A stretch of DNA of 64,000 nt from the NCBI GenBank assembly GCA_965153455.1, contig OZ234498.1:10230001-10294000 (forward strand), written 5' to 3'. Positions 39,121 through 48,852 of this stretch are shown piece after piece; the stretch's first letter is position 1, and each line of letters opens with the position of its first letter. The position numbers and the translations under genes were made by a program. The notes under the pieces were generated by a model. That model did not search any database, was not told the origin of the DNA, and saw only the letters and a program-made list of their open reading frames with translations. The stretch comes from Sphagnum compactum. Its lineage: Eukaryota > Bryophyta > Sphagnopsida > Sphagnales.

Positions 39121-39676
39121 GTCTTTTTCTTTTGCAATATTTAAAAAGGAGTGAACTCAAAGCTTACCCATGTTTTTGTTCTACTAACATGACATGTTTT
39201 TCTATTGTAAATTGATCTTTGTAATGAGACATGATATGTTATTTTGGGTTCCAACACAAACATTGTAGATTCAATGGATGGCGTTACGGTAGAACATTTT
39301 TTTGTTCATCATAATGAAGTTGTGGAAAAAGCAAAGGCAGCGACAACAAACACAACCTTTGGCTCGTGAACATGTATAAATTATGACCATGCAAAATTTA
39401 TAAGTGTTGTCATAAAAGTTTTTATTGTAAATCATGAAGTTTCAAGTTCAAGCCATATCAAACCTCGCCAATGATTTAATGAGTAATAATATTTTTTTAA
39501 CAATTTTCTTTTTTTGCAATACTAATATTTGGTTTTCTTTTTTTACATGTGAATACCAATGATTACCATTTATTCAACAATTTTTATACCATGAATAATG
39601 GAAATAAGCATCTATGATAATATTAATGCATTGGTTATGATTTATAAGTGCAATGTCAAGTTTTAATAACTTTAAT
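39121..39676. other. AT-rich intergenic DNA, no gene seen
   Basis: No gene or element was recognised. Confidence 0.4.
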
Positions 39677-42600
39677 ATAATACTTATGTTCCAATCATTT
39701 AAATTTTGGAAACATGTCAACCCAATTTTACAATATTTATGTTTAACGTTAATGTAATAAAAATTCAAAATGTAATACCTATGTTTGAAAATTATACACT
39801 TGTCGCATATTGGGGTATAAATGCATTACATATGTCATGAGTATATTTGTTTAGTAACTTGTTTCCATGTTTATTACAATACTTATGTTGTGTTTAATTA
39901 GTTTCATATTTATTTGTTATAAATTACAACTACCCAATAACCAAAGAGGCCATTCATTGGGAAAAAAAAAAGGACGAAATTGGAAAGGAGTGGGTGTGTT
40001 ATTTGTGTGACATGGGTCCATGGAAGTAAAAGATTGATTTGCAATGCCATATAAAAGACCTTCACCACCCTAAGAAAAAGGGGGTTAAACCATCCATTAA
40101 CCCAAGTGGTCCACACAACCAACAATATGCCAAAATGAACCATTAGGTTCAAGGCCATGTTCATTTTCGAACAAAACCAATTCGGAAAAGAATGGAAATT
40201 AAGCGTGTAGGGAGAATATAATAGAGGAATGGACCTTCTTGTTGGAATGTAGTAAAGAAATTTTGAACATGAAACCATTTCATTTGGCATTAGTATTGAA
40301 GGATGATTTTTAAAAACTTTTAAACATAAGGGCATGGAGTGAAAGGGAGGTGGAAGAACATTTTCAAGTTGAAGGATAATGACAAGGTTAATGACCTTTT
40401 CTATACCTCCAAGCACTTTTGATCATACATGAAGGAAGCTTGGGCATATGGATTCAAGCATTAGAGGTTTATCAATGAAAAGAAAACAATGTTTTGCAAT
40501 TGAATAAATATCACATCAATCAAATGATAAATTTTTGTGAACACTTTTATTTTGAATCTAATCAATTATTGTTTAAGTCATTGTTTTTCAATTTCAATTT
40601 TAACACATGTTCATTGTAAAACTATGAGGTGAGATATGGAAGAACCATGCATGAAGATCTACATTGAAGTATTCATTCAAATCCAAAAAGCAAAACAAAA
40701 TATGAATGTGTGGAAGCACTACTTTGGTGCATTGGAGGCCATGTGACATTATAAGGAAATGTGATTAAATGTAATTTTTGAAAATGAAGGTGAAAAAGGT
40801 GAGGATGGTGAAAAAGAGGTTGTGGTGAAATAATTGATTGTATCACACAACAAGAGAGGGAGGCCTTTTCATTTTTCACAATCAACATTGATCATTCCAC
40901 CTAAAAAAGTGGACAAGGGCAATGAGAAGGTTAAAAAGGTGGTCAAGGAAAAAACCAAAAAAAATTAAAGAAAAAATAAAAGACATTCCAATAGGGAAAA
41001 GGAAGGTGATGGAAATTAATTAAAATTTGGTTTAAAATGAACTACAAATGAACTATAATTGAACTACAAGTTAATTACAAATGGATTATGAATGAACCAC
41101 GAAGCCATGAATGGAAATCCATGTGAATGAACTCCATTCATGATGTGATCATTTCTAATATTGGTGTCTATGACAATAAGGATGGGGAACTTCATACCAA
41201 CACATAAATTTCATAATGAACATAACAAATGATCAAAGTTGCCCATCATTAGTAGAGGCGCTCAACATAGACGATGTGTTTATAGCATGTGCCTTCAAAA
41301 TATCATTTTACACTATCTTGTGAACATTAGAATTCACAATGAAACCATATTTCTTCACTTCTTGAACATGAAGATAATGAAAAAACACATGATTAGTCAA
41401 TCACCACACCAACCAATAATTTACTAACCTTTGGTTCTTCTTAAATCATGTTTCAACCACCATTATATAGCTCCATGATAAGCCTTGATGTTTGCTTGCA
41501 TGTTTTCGTTCACGTGAAAAACATAACACACTTTAATCATCCATAGTTATATATTGCACACATGATATTCACTTGGTAAGTATAATGGTGCCCACAATAC
41601 GAATTGATCCAAATTCAAACAATATCCAAACTGGATAGGGAATATTATTTATGAATGTCATTTGCAATATTTATGTTTAAATTGACATATATAAGAGCAA
41701 TTTAACATAGGTATTACATGCACATGTATTTTGATGGTCCTTAACATGTGCAATACCATAAACATGGGTTTACTGAATATGTGCATCATGCATATAAAAA
41801 AGGTAACCAACAAAATACAAATTTGAAAATGCAATACCTACGTTATTAAACATATATCATGCATCATAAACATAAGTAGATTCTTATGGTTGTATTAATC
41901 ACATGGATGATTGTAACAATATTAATGATTTGGGTATGCACACATGATGTATGTGGCATTGAAGTGGGGTTTTAAAAAACCATTTAACCAATAATGCAAT
42001 ACATGTGTCAAGTTTTGTGATTCACAACCATCATTTCACAAATGTTGTGAAGTGTTGTAACCATAAAAAATGACATGTATATTGTTTCGATCTTGCAATA
42101 TTTATGTTCAAACTAAAAAACACATTACAAGGAATACATAAACACATTTTAATGCCAATGGTTTTTGTTTATTATCTAATGTAATATTCATATTTGGTAT
42201 TATGTAAACGTGCAATACCTATGTTTGAACTTTTTAAACAATAATGATTTGTTATTCTTACCAAACTTATCATAGTAGGTCCAAAAATAACTGTGGATAA
42301 TGTTTCCTTTCCAAAGTCCTCCATTCCAATCATCATTAATTCCTCCTTTGTGAATTATACAAATTCATCCACACTCTCTTCTTATTCAATGAACTTGTAC
42401 ATGGTGTGCCATAAAATTTGGAACACTACCTCCTTTTTATCCTTGACCTTTGGCACCTTGGACATGATTTTTTTTCCAAAATTTTACAACATGCTGAACA
42501 AACAAAAACATTGGCACATTTGCATCCTCCAACACATGGCTATAAGATTAAAAAAAGAATAATTGGTATAAAGAAAATAACAAAAATAAAAAAATGAAAA

Positions 42601-44032
42601 CATGACAATTGAAATGAACAATATAAAACTTAAAAGACTGAAATTGATATTTGTATTATATTGCATGATGTTGTTGAAGGGTGTCACTCACAATGAAACA
42701 TGATGGTTTCCAAGTGGGGTTCTCATTCACAATTTATTCCTTCAATGGTAATAACCATTGAATCAAATTAGCTTCCATTTGTCAACTTGTGATAACCCAT
42801 GCCATTGATAGACTTTGCTGATGATGATCAAACATGATGATTATGGACAAATGATACCTTTGGACATTCGTGTCAAAGGTAGCATCCATGGGGAGTGTTC
42901 TATTGTGTCCAAATTCCAACACCCAAGCCACTTGCATTGGAGTTTGAATTTCAATGGTGAAAGGAATGTCCAACTTTTAATCTTCTTTTTGCCAAAAGAA
43001 AACATATGCACAACCCACACATGGACATTCATCATGTCATTGTTGTGCCACTTTGGAGTTCCCTTCCTCATTTTGTTTTCATAATATCAAATGGATTTCA
43101 AATTTAAATAATCATCTCTTAAAGCCTCAATTCCAAAAACCCATGCATTGAACCACACTTTCTTATGTTTTTCATAAATTTGTTTTGTGATAAAACCCCT
43201 ATCCAATCTTTTTTCAACCTATTCTTTAATATGTTTGGAAATGTGTGGAACTTGGAAGGATGTACATAAAATCAAATCCAAATCAAGTGTTCCATGGGTG
43301 GGTGTGCCATCCTCACGTGTGTGGTCCATGTTATACCATTGAATCTCTACAACATATGGATATTTCAATAACCTTTTGACTGAAAATTTTGAATTGCAAC
43401 CATGCTTATTTGATTTTTGATGTAATGGATCATGGTAATAATCCTTTAGACCAAAATTGCATTGGTACCTACAAACACATTAAAGAAGTTAGAAATGTAA
43501 TTCATAAATTGAATGCACCATCAGTTAATGTGGAATAATATGCCAATACTTGTCAAGTATGACCCATATGATTATGGATATTTGGCCTTTGCTTCTTTTC
43601 TAATGGATCAAATTGCCATATGACCCATTGGCAAGGTGTATCATTGTTGTTTTTCATTTTATCAATGTATCCATCCACACTTGCCCATGGTATCCAAACA
43701 ACCATGACATCCACCATGTGCCCAAAACCCATGTGTGGCTTCCTACAAAAGATAACAAAAACCACATTTTGAACAAGCATTTCTTGTGAACAAACCATAG
43801 TATGTACTAATATGTGCACCACTTAAATTCCCAATCACCAATTTTCAAGTTAAAACCTATTGTGCAATACTTATGATGAATATATATACCTTGAATGTAA
43901 AATCGTAATGCTCTTGGTTTTTATGTGCATTAGCAATGATTGTGTTTTTATAAAGATTGTAATACTTATGTCATCATTATGATATATATAACAATAAACA
44001 AAATTGCAAATATGGCCATGCAATACCTATGT
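39677..44032. repeat. Dispersed degenerate motif near GCAATACCTATGTTTGAAC
   Basis: A 12-19 bp motif (consensus CAATAYYTATGTTT) recurs at 39,677, 39,731, 39,773, 39,877, 41,665, 41,832, 42,095, 42,211, 43,863, 43,960 and 44,020 on the plus strand and at about 41,703-41,719 on the minus strand. The copies are not evenly spaced and their flanks do not align beyond the motif as far as I can see. Confidence 0.55.
39930..40990 (+). pseudogene. Possible relic of a zinc-finger/AT-hook nuclear protein (transposon-like)
   Basis: On the plus strand a broken frame reads GKEWVCYLCDMGPWK, a stop, then KIDLQCHIKDLHHPKKKGV. This is a C-x2-C...H-x4-H arrangement resembling a C2H2 finger. Further on (about 40,850) is HNKRGRPFHFSQSTLIIP, which contains the AT-hook core RGRP, followed by a Lys-rich tail. 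Stops and frame changes lie between. Combinations of a finger and AT-hook occur in plant transposon proteins, but no transposase core is recognised, so function and family are open. Confidence 0.3.
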
Positions 44033-44700
44033 GGACCTTTCATTTTGTTTGGAAAATAAATTAAAACATGAAAGAATGGGGTGTTTAGTCTTACCTCAAA
44101 GGTTTGGTTTTTCACCTCAAATGTCCTTCTTTAAAACGAAGGTTTCATTCCCTTACAACCGCAAACCTTCAACCCTAACCATTTCTTCTTCTTTATTATT
44201 GTAGCCTAAAACACTCAACTATCCTATACACCCTAATGTATGTGCACCATTAATGAAAAATGGCTCACAATGCCATGGGTGTTGTGAGCCATGACTATTT
44301 AATGAAAAGGAAAAATATTTGGAACAAGGTTCCATAAAGAGAAGGTCCAAATTGTAAAGAGGACAAGGTTCCATGAAAAAAAAAATGCAAAACAAATACC
44401 TACCTACTATTCATGTTCAACACAAAAATAATTTGCAAAAGGTATAATTGATACTTGCTGAAATTGTTGAGAATTGAATTCCCAACTTGTGAAAAATTAT
44501 TTATTATCCCAAACATTGGGTTATTATTATTACAAATGCACAACAAAAGGTGTACTTTGCATAGTTGTTTTCTTATGTTGAAAATTAGAAAAATTCAATT
44601 GAAACTATGTAACCTCATTTAAATATATAAATAAATAAATAAATATACCATAATGTGTTGACATTAGTGGTAGGTTCACTATTTGCTATTTAATGTGTTA
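40991..44700. other. AT-rich intergenic DNA, no gene recognised
   Basis: Holds most copies of the CAATAYYTATGTTT motif. Open frames on the minus strand at 43,822-43,553 and 43,071-42,841 show no family I recognise. A small AAAT microsatellite lies at about 44,626-44,644. Confidence 0.4.
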
Positions 44701-45206
44701 GAGCATCTACAATGGTGCTCAATATGTGACCCTTCACATTAAAATTGGCGGTTACTTAACAATCATAGGCTTGTTTACCTTTGGTTACTCCATCCTTTAA
44801 AATATTTTTCTATTTTATTGGGTTTGGACTATATCAGATTGTGGGAACAATTCGAAATAATTCAATATTTAATGGATCTCTTACGCAGAATTTATGTGGA
44901 TGGTTTGATTCGTCAAAATTCGATATGACCAATTAAAATGGAAAGTCCATCAATGTGTTTTCTAAGAAATTTGAAACATTATATAAAAAACGAAAAATTC
45001 TATTTATTTATGAAACAAAAATTAAGTAGATGTTTGATCAATAATAAAAGGCTTAGATCTCTCCCGAGGGGAACTAAAAATACTGGTTCAATGTCTAATA
45101 ATAGGGGAAAAATCTACCGATATGAATTGAAGTTTACTTCTAATGATAATTTTACAAATCTTAGAGTTGGTCATCAAATTATTAAAAAACAGGAATTTTA
45201 TTATTT

Positions 45207-45460
45207 AAAAAAATTGGCTGTGAAGTTTCATTTAAAGTTTTAAACAAAGGTGCTATTGAAATCTTAGGACCTTATGGGATTTCGTACACATTTTGAAAAT
45301 TAGCCAAGCAAATCAGTAAATTTCAAAATTGTTTTATTTATCGTTATGCTTTTGTGATGTTGATTGGCTTAACCATATTTATTACCATGATAAGTATGTG
45401 GGATTTTATTTATTTTTGGATAGATAATTGATTGTATTTTATTTACATAGTGAGTTTTGA
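45207..45460 (+). pseudogene. nad5: Nuclear copy of a mitochondrial nad5 fragment (NUMT)
   Basis: One frame reads [25 protein letters not shown], stop, KLAKQISKFQNCFIYRYAFV, MLIGLTIFITMISMWDFIYF, WIDN, stop, LYFIYIVSF. This is the C-terminal part of NADH dehydrogenase subunit 5, a proton-pumping subunit of complex I. Two TGA codons stand where family members have Arg in YTFRKLA and DNRL, consistent with CGA to TGA changes. The fragment is not functional. The AT-rich stretch upstream (from about 44,830, including a 101-residue open frame at 44,938-45,243) may also be organellar, but I could not identify it. Confidence 0.8.
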
Positions 45461-45596
45461 ATAAAAAAAAGTCAAAACATGCTGGCTTGGCTTCGCAAAA
45501 TGGTTTTGGCTTAACATTTTTGCATTATTTACTGAGGCTGGTAAAAGGCGAAGCAAAGCCTAAAACCTCCCAGAGAGAAAAGTGTAATAAATATGA

Positions 45597-45942
45597 CTAG
45601 TGTGAACCCGGTGCATAATGCACCTGTCGAGCTCCCCCCCGCCCGGTCCTTCCCATTGCCCACTTCGGTTCTTTACCCCGTCGACACCCCCCCCTCCTCT
45701 TTCGCATTTTCCACTTCGATTCTTGAACCCGTTGATGGCCCCCCCCCCCCTTTCCCTATTATATATAATTAACTTCCCGCCCCGTGCTGGCCCCCCCGCG
45801 CCCTGTTACCAAGCCCTGTCATAGAAAATGCATTTCCCAGTTCTGCCATAAAAAATGCAGAGGTCGATTCTGTCATAGAATTGCAGCAGAATTGTCGTGT
45901 CAGACAAACACACAGACAGACTTACTGAACTAATATATAAGA
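45597..45942 (-). mobile_element. Non-autonomous Helitron, copy B (346 bp)
   Basis: Read on the minus strand it starts TCTTATATATTAGTTCAGTA at 45,942 and ends with the hairpin GGTGCATTATGCACC, then GGGTTCACACTAG, at 45,597. The flanking bases on that strand are A before and T after, the Helitron insertion rule. The interior matches copy A at 31,281-31,620: landmarks GACACGACAATTCTGC, CAGGGCTTGGTAAC and TTAATTATATATAA occur in both. No protein is encoded. Confidence 0.85.
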
Positions 45943-45975
45943 TTTGACTGCTGCTCCCAGTTTCTAGTTGAGCCA

Positions 45976-46360
45976 TCCTATATATAAAAACTACAGTGGT
46001 GTGTGTTCGTCTGTCTTTGTGTCACAAGACGTTTTGCACCTGATGGTGGAACTGGCCCATCTTGGGAAGTTGGGAAACAAAAGATTAAATATGATTTAAC
46101 TGCTGCTGCTGCTCAGTGTTTCTGATTGGCCCATCATAATCACTGGTCCATGTGGGGCGGGGGGGGCCAGCAGGGGGGGGCGGGACGGGCGAGAAAGGAC
46201 CGGGCGGGGGGGGACGGGCGGGGAAGGACTGGGTGGGTGGGGGGGCACGGGCGGGGAAGGACCGGGCAGGGGGGGGCACGGGCGAGGAAGGACCGGGCGG
46301 GGGGGGCCAGCATGGGCGGGGAAGGACCGACGGGTGCATTATGCACCGGGTTCACACTAG
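45976..46360 (+). mobile_element. Non-autonomous Helitron, copy C (385 bp), GC-rich variant
   Basis: Starts TCCTATATATAAAAACTACA after an A and ends with the same hairpin GGTGCATTATGCACC and GGGTTCACACTAG before a T. The 5' end shares the later TTCGTCTGTC...GTGTCAC pattern with copies A and B, but the interior differs. It holds a stretch (46,098-46,150) resembling the DNA that flanks its own insertion site and then a G-rich minisatellite. Its 5' end faces the 5' end of copy B, with 33 bp between them. Confidence 0.8.
46152..46332 (+). repeat. G-rich minisatellite inside Helitron C
   Basis: About five imperfect units of 35-40 bp built on GGGCGGGGAAGGACCGGGC with runs of 6-9 G. The G runs on one strand could form G-quadruplexes. 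Long open frames in several phases here (on both strands) are a by-product of the stop-poor composition. Confidence 0.8.
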
Positions 46361-46853
46361 TCATAATGATTGGTCCAGGTGTTTTGCTATTAGCAGAGTC
46401 CCACCTATTTTGCAGTCCCGGTTTTATGGGTGGGGTTGGGAAAGAAAGAAAGTAACTAAACTTGGATGTGAGAAATATTTTTGGGGGAGGGGGGTCACGT
46501 ACTGAGCACTGCTGGAGATGCTCTTGCCTCTTACTGTTAGTAATTTTTTGGTAACTGGATTAGATATATTTGGTTTAAAAAAAGGTTTTAGAAGGGGCAG
46601 CTTCTTTTCGGGCAGGAAAAATGGGCAGGTGCCGGGCAGGCGTTCTGCCTTCAGCTGCGCGTGACACTCATTTGCGCGGTGTGCTTTTGCGCGTCTTGTG
46701 CTAAAGAGAGAGAGAGAGAGAGAAAGAGAATGAGGATTTGTGGGATTTGTGTCGATGAAAGATTCATTGGAGGATTTCTAGAAGAGAGCTAAGTTAGGGA
46801 TTTTGCTCTGAAGAAAAAAGAGCGACAAGAAGAAGAAAAAGAAGAAGAAGAAG
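46361..46853 (+). promoter_or_regulatory. Upstream region and leader of the small membrane-protein gene
   Basis: From 46,524 the DNA lies outside the TIR element. It includes a GA microsatellite (46,705-46,730) and a GAAGAA run (46,813-46,858) just before the start codon, typical of plant 5' leaders. No TATA box was assigned. If the TIR element boundaries are right, it lies about 330 bp upstream of the start codon. Confidence 0.35.
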
Positions 46854-48845
46854 ATGAAGACGAATTTGTTTTGGTCACCACGAAGGATGTCATTAGGGGA
46901 GAAGCCCAACAAAATGATTGGGGAGTCATTGTGGCGCTTGTTGGCGAGAAGAACAGAGGCAAGACTTGAAAGAGAACAGATGTGGGATGCGTTGGAACGA
47001 TACGAGCGGCCTAAGTCTCTCACTCCTCTTCTGGTGCTGAATGTCGCTGCCTTCTACACGGGAGTTGTTGCTGCAGCTATCACTGAACAGCTCCATAAGG
47101 TAAGAGATTGAATAAAACCGCCGTCATGTTTTTCGACTCTGGCAGAACTTTGTATTCCCTCAGCTTCAGTCTCTCTCGTGAAATGCATTTTGCAAATTAC
47201 TGGCCCCTCACAAATTAGGGTTTCCAGTTAGGGTTTCCTCTGAGCTTGAACTCATCTCATCATCTGCAACCTGCTGTTATTCTCTTCCTTTCCTTCAAAT
47301 TCTGCACTTATGATACATTCCTTCAAATTCAGTCTCTCTCTTGTAAAATGCATTTTGCAAAGACTGACCCTTCACAAATTAGGATTCCAGTTAGGGTTTC
47401 CCCTGAGCTTTAACTCATCTCATCATCTGCAACCTGTTGTTTATGCTCTCTACCTTTCCTAGAAATTCTGCAATTATGATACATACATTCCTTCAAATTC
47501 CCTTCTTACGACAATCACTTTGTGATTAAGATTGTGACGTGTGTTCAATTTGGTTCTGTAAGTGGCCTGAACACATTCTTCTTCTTTGCAATCTCATGGA
47601 ATCTTGTTAAAAGCTACTGCTGAGTAGACTGCAATTTCCTACCTGATAATCTCCAAACCCTTCTTTAGAATTTATCAATTGTGATATTTCCTTAAAATGC
47701 TGGTAACTTAACTTGCTTATCTGAATTCTGGTTGCTTGCCTTCAACCCACATCTGTTCTTTGATAGGCCTACTATTGAAGAAGCATCTGCAGGCCAAACA
47801 ATGAGCTCTTTAGAATCCACTGTTGCTAGGGTTTAAAGAATATGCCATTGCCAGGATTGACCTCAATGTTTGGTATTGTCTGCATTTTCTTGTACTGGAA
47901 TTGAACTATTTATTGCCCCTCAGAACTTCAGATTCACAAGTTCAACCTTGTAAGCTGTTGATCCAATCACATCAACTTCTCACATATTTATTGTTTCTTG
48001 AGCTTTTTTGTGTGTGGATGAAAAAGTACTTGTTTTGATAGAGGAGTCTGCATTTTGTTTACGGAATTGACCTATTCTTTCTGTATCAGTGGAACTTTGG
48101 ATTCGCATATTCACCCTTGTAAGCTGTTGATAATCACCGCTACTTCTAATGGATTATTATTTCTCAAGCTTTTTTGTGTATAAAAGTGCTATGCTTTCTT
48201 GTATGAGTCTGGATTTTCTTACTTGGAATTGAACTACAGTATTTGTCTCTTCATCAAGCAGATGTTTTTTGGATTCACATATTCAACCTTGGAAGCAGTT
48301 GATCTAACCACATCAAAGTCTCACAGATTTCATTATTTCTCAAGCTTTCTTGTGTACATGAAAAGTGGCCGAGTCTGCATTTTCTTTACTTTGAAGAATT
48401 GAAGAATTTGTTTCTGTATGAACCAGAAATTCAGATTCACATATTCAAGCCATTTAAGCTGTTGATCTAATCACATCTAATTCTCACAGATGATTGTCTC
48501 TCAAGCTTTTGTGTATGTGTGTGTATCTGGAAAGTATGTTGTTTTGATGTAGGGGTTTGCATTTTCTCTATTTAGAATTTCAAACTCTTGCTTCTGTACC
48601 AATGGGATTTCAGACTCAAAGATTCAACCTTGAAAGCCATTGATCTAATCTACATCTCATGAATTTATTGTTTCTCGAGCTCTCTTTTTTGTGTATGATG
48701 AAAAGTGCTGTGCCTTGTTGTAATGTAGGAGAGACATTGGGAGAAACATCCAGGGGAGGCGATACCTATCATGAAGCCTGTACTGTACATGGGGCCTTAC
48801 AGAGTCCGCAGAGAAGATTTTGCTGAAAATGCACCTGGCCAGTAG
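46854..48845 (+). CDS. Conserved plant-type small single-pass membrane protein (120 aa)
   Basis: Exon 1 is 46,854-47,099 (82 codons) with donor CATAAG|GTAAGAG. Exon 2 is 48,729-48,845 (38 codons plus stop) with acceptor AATGTAG|GAGAGA. The join is in frame and reads ...ITEQLHK|ERHWEKHPGEAIPIM. The N-terminal half is basic with LARRTEARLEREQMWDALER, likely helical. LLVLNVAAFYTGVVAAAI (about residues 59-76) is one hydrophobic helix, and the soluble tail ends GPYRVRREDFAENAPGQ. The pattern (hydrophobic helix, then TEQLHKERHWEKHPGEA.P.MKP) looks familiar from short uncharacterised plant membrane proteins, but I know no function. The 1.63-kb intron is filled with repeats of about 165 bp, and part of exon 2 is duplicated just after the stop. 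An earlier in-frame start is not needed. Confidence 0.75.
47166..48720 (+). repeat. Intron filled with repeats of about 165 bp
   Basis: Two copies of CAGTCTCTCTC-TG-AAATGCATTTTG...ATTAGG start at 47,166 and 47,331 (period about 165). Five further copies are marked by AAGC-GTTGAT at about 47,951, 48,121, 48,295, 48,457 and 48,633 (periods 162-176), each preceded by a GATTCACATATTCAACCTTG-like phrase and followed by TCTCA...TTTCTCAAGC. Divergence between copies is considerable. Confidence 0.75.
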
Positions 48846-48852
48846 TAGTTAT

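Larger units (their letters stand above)
44701..46523. mobile_element. Candidate TIR DNA element (1.82 kb) holding nad5 and two Helitrons
   Basis: The left end reads GAGCATCTACAATGGTGCTC then AATATGTGACCC. The right end on the opposite strand reads GAGCATCTCCAGCAGTGCTC then AGTACGTGACCC. These are about 32-bp terminal inverted repeats with few mismatches. GAGCATCTCCA(R)CAG-type ends are common on plant MITEs. The left flank is TTA and the right flank is TTG, compatible with a slightly decayed 3-bp TWA target duplication as in PIF/Harbinger, but one mismatch leaves this open. There is no transposase inside. Contents in order: AT-rich DNA, mitochondrial nad5 fragment, Helitron B, 33 bp, Helitron C, and a short right part. 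Confidence 0.6.

Noticed and set aside
44938-45243. 101-residue frame upstream of nad5 as a mitochondrial ribosomal protein gene
   Set aside because: Composition fits organellar DNA and a piece (SLPRGTKNTGSMSNNRGKIY) is suggestive, but I could not match it to a named protein, so no call is made.
46085-46505. Several long GC-rich open frames on both strands (Gly/Arg- or Pro-rich)
   Set aside because: They lie entirely within the G-rich minisatellite of Helitron C, are open in many phases at once, and have no start context or domain.
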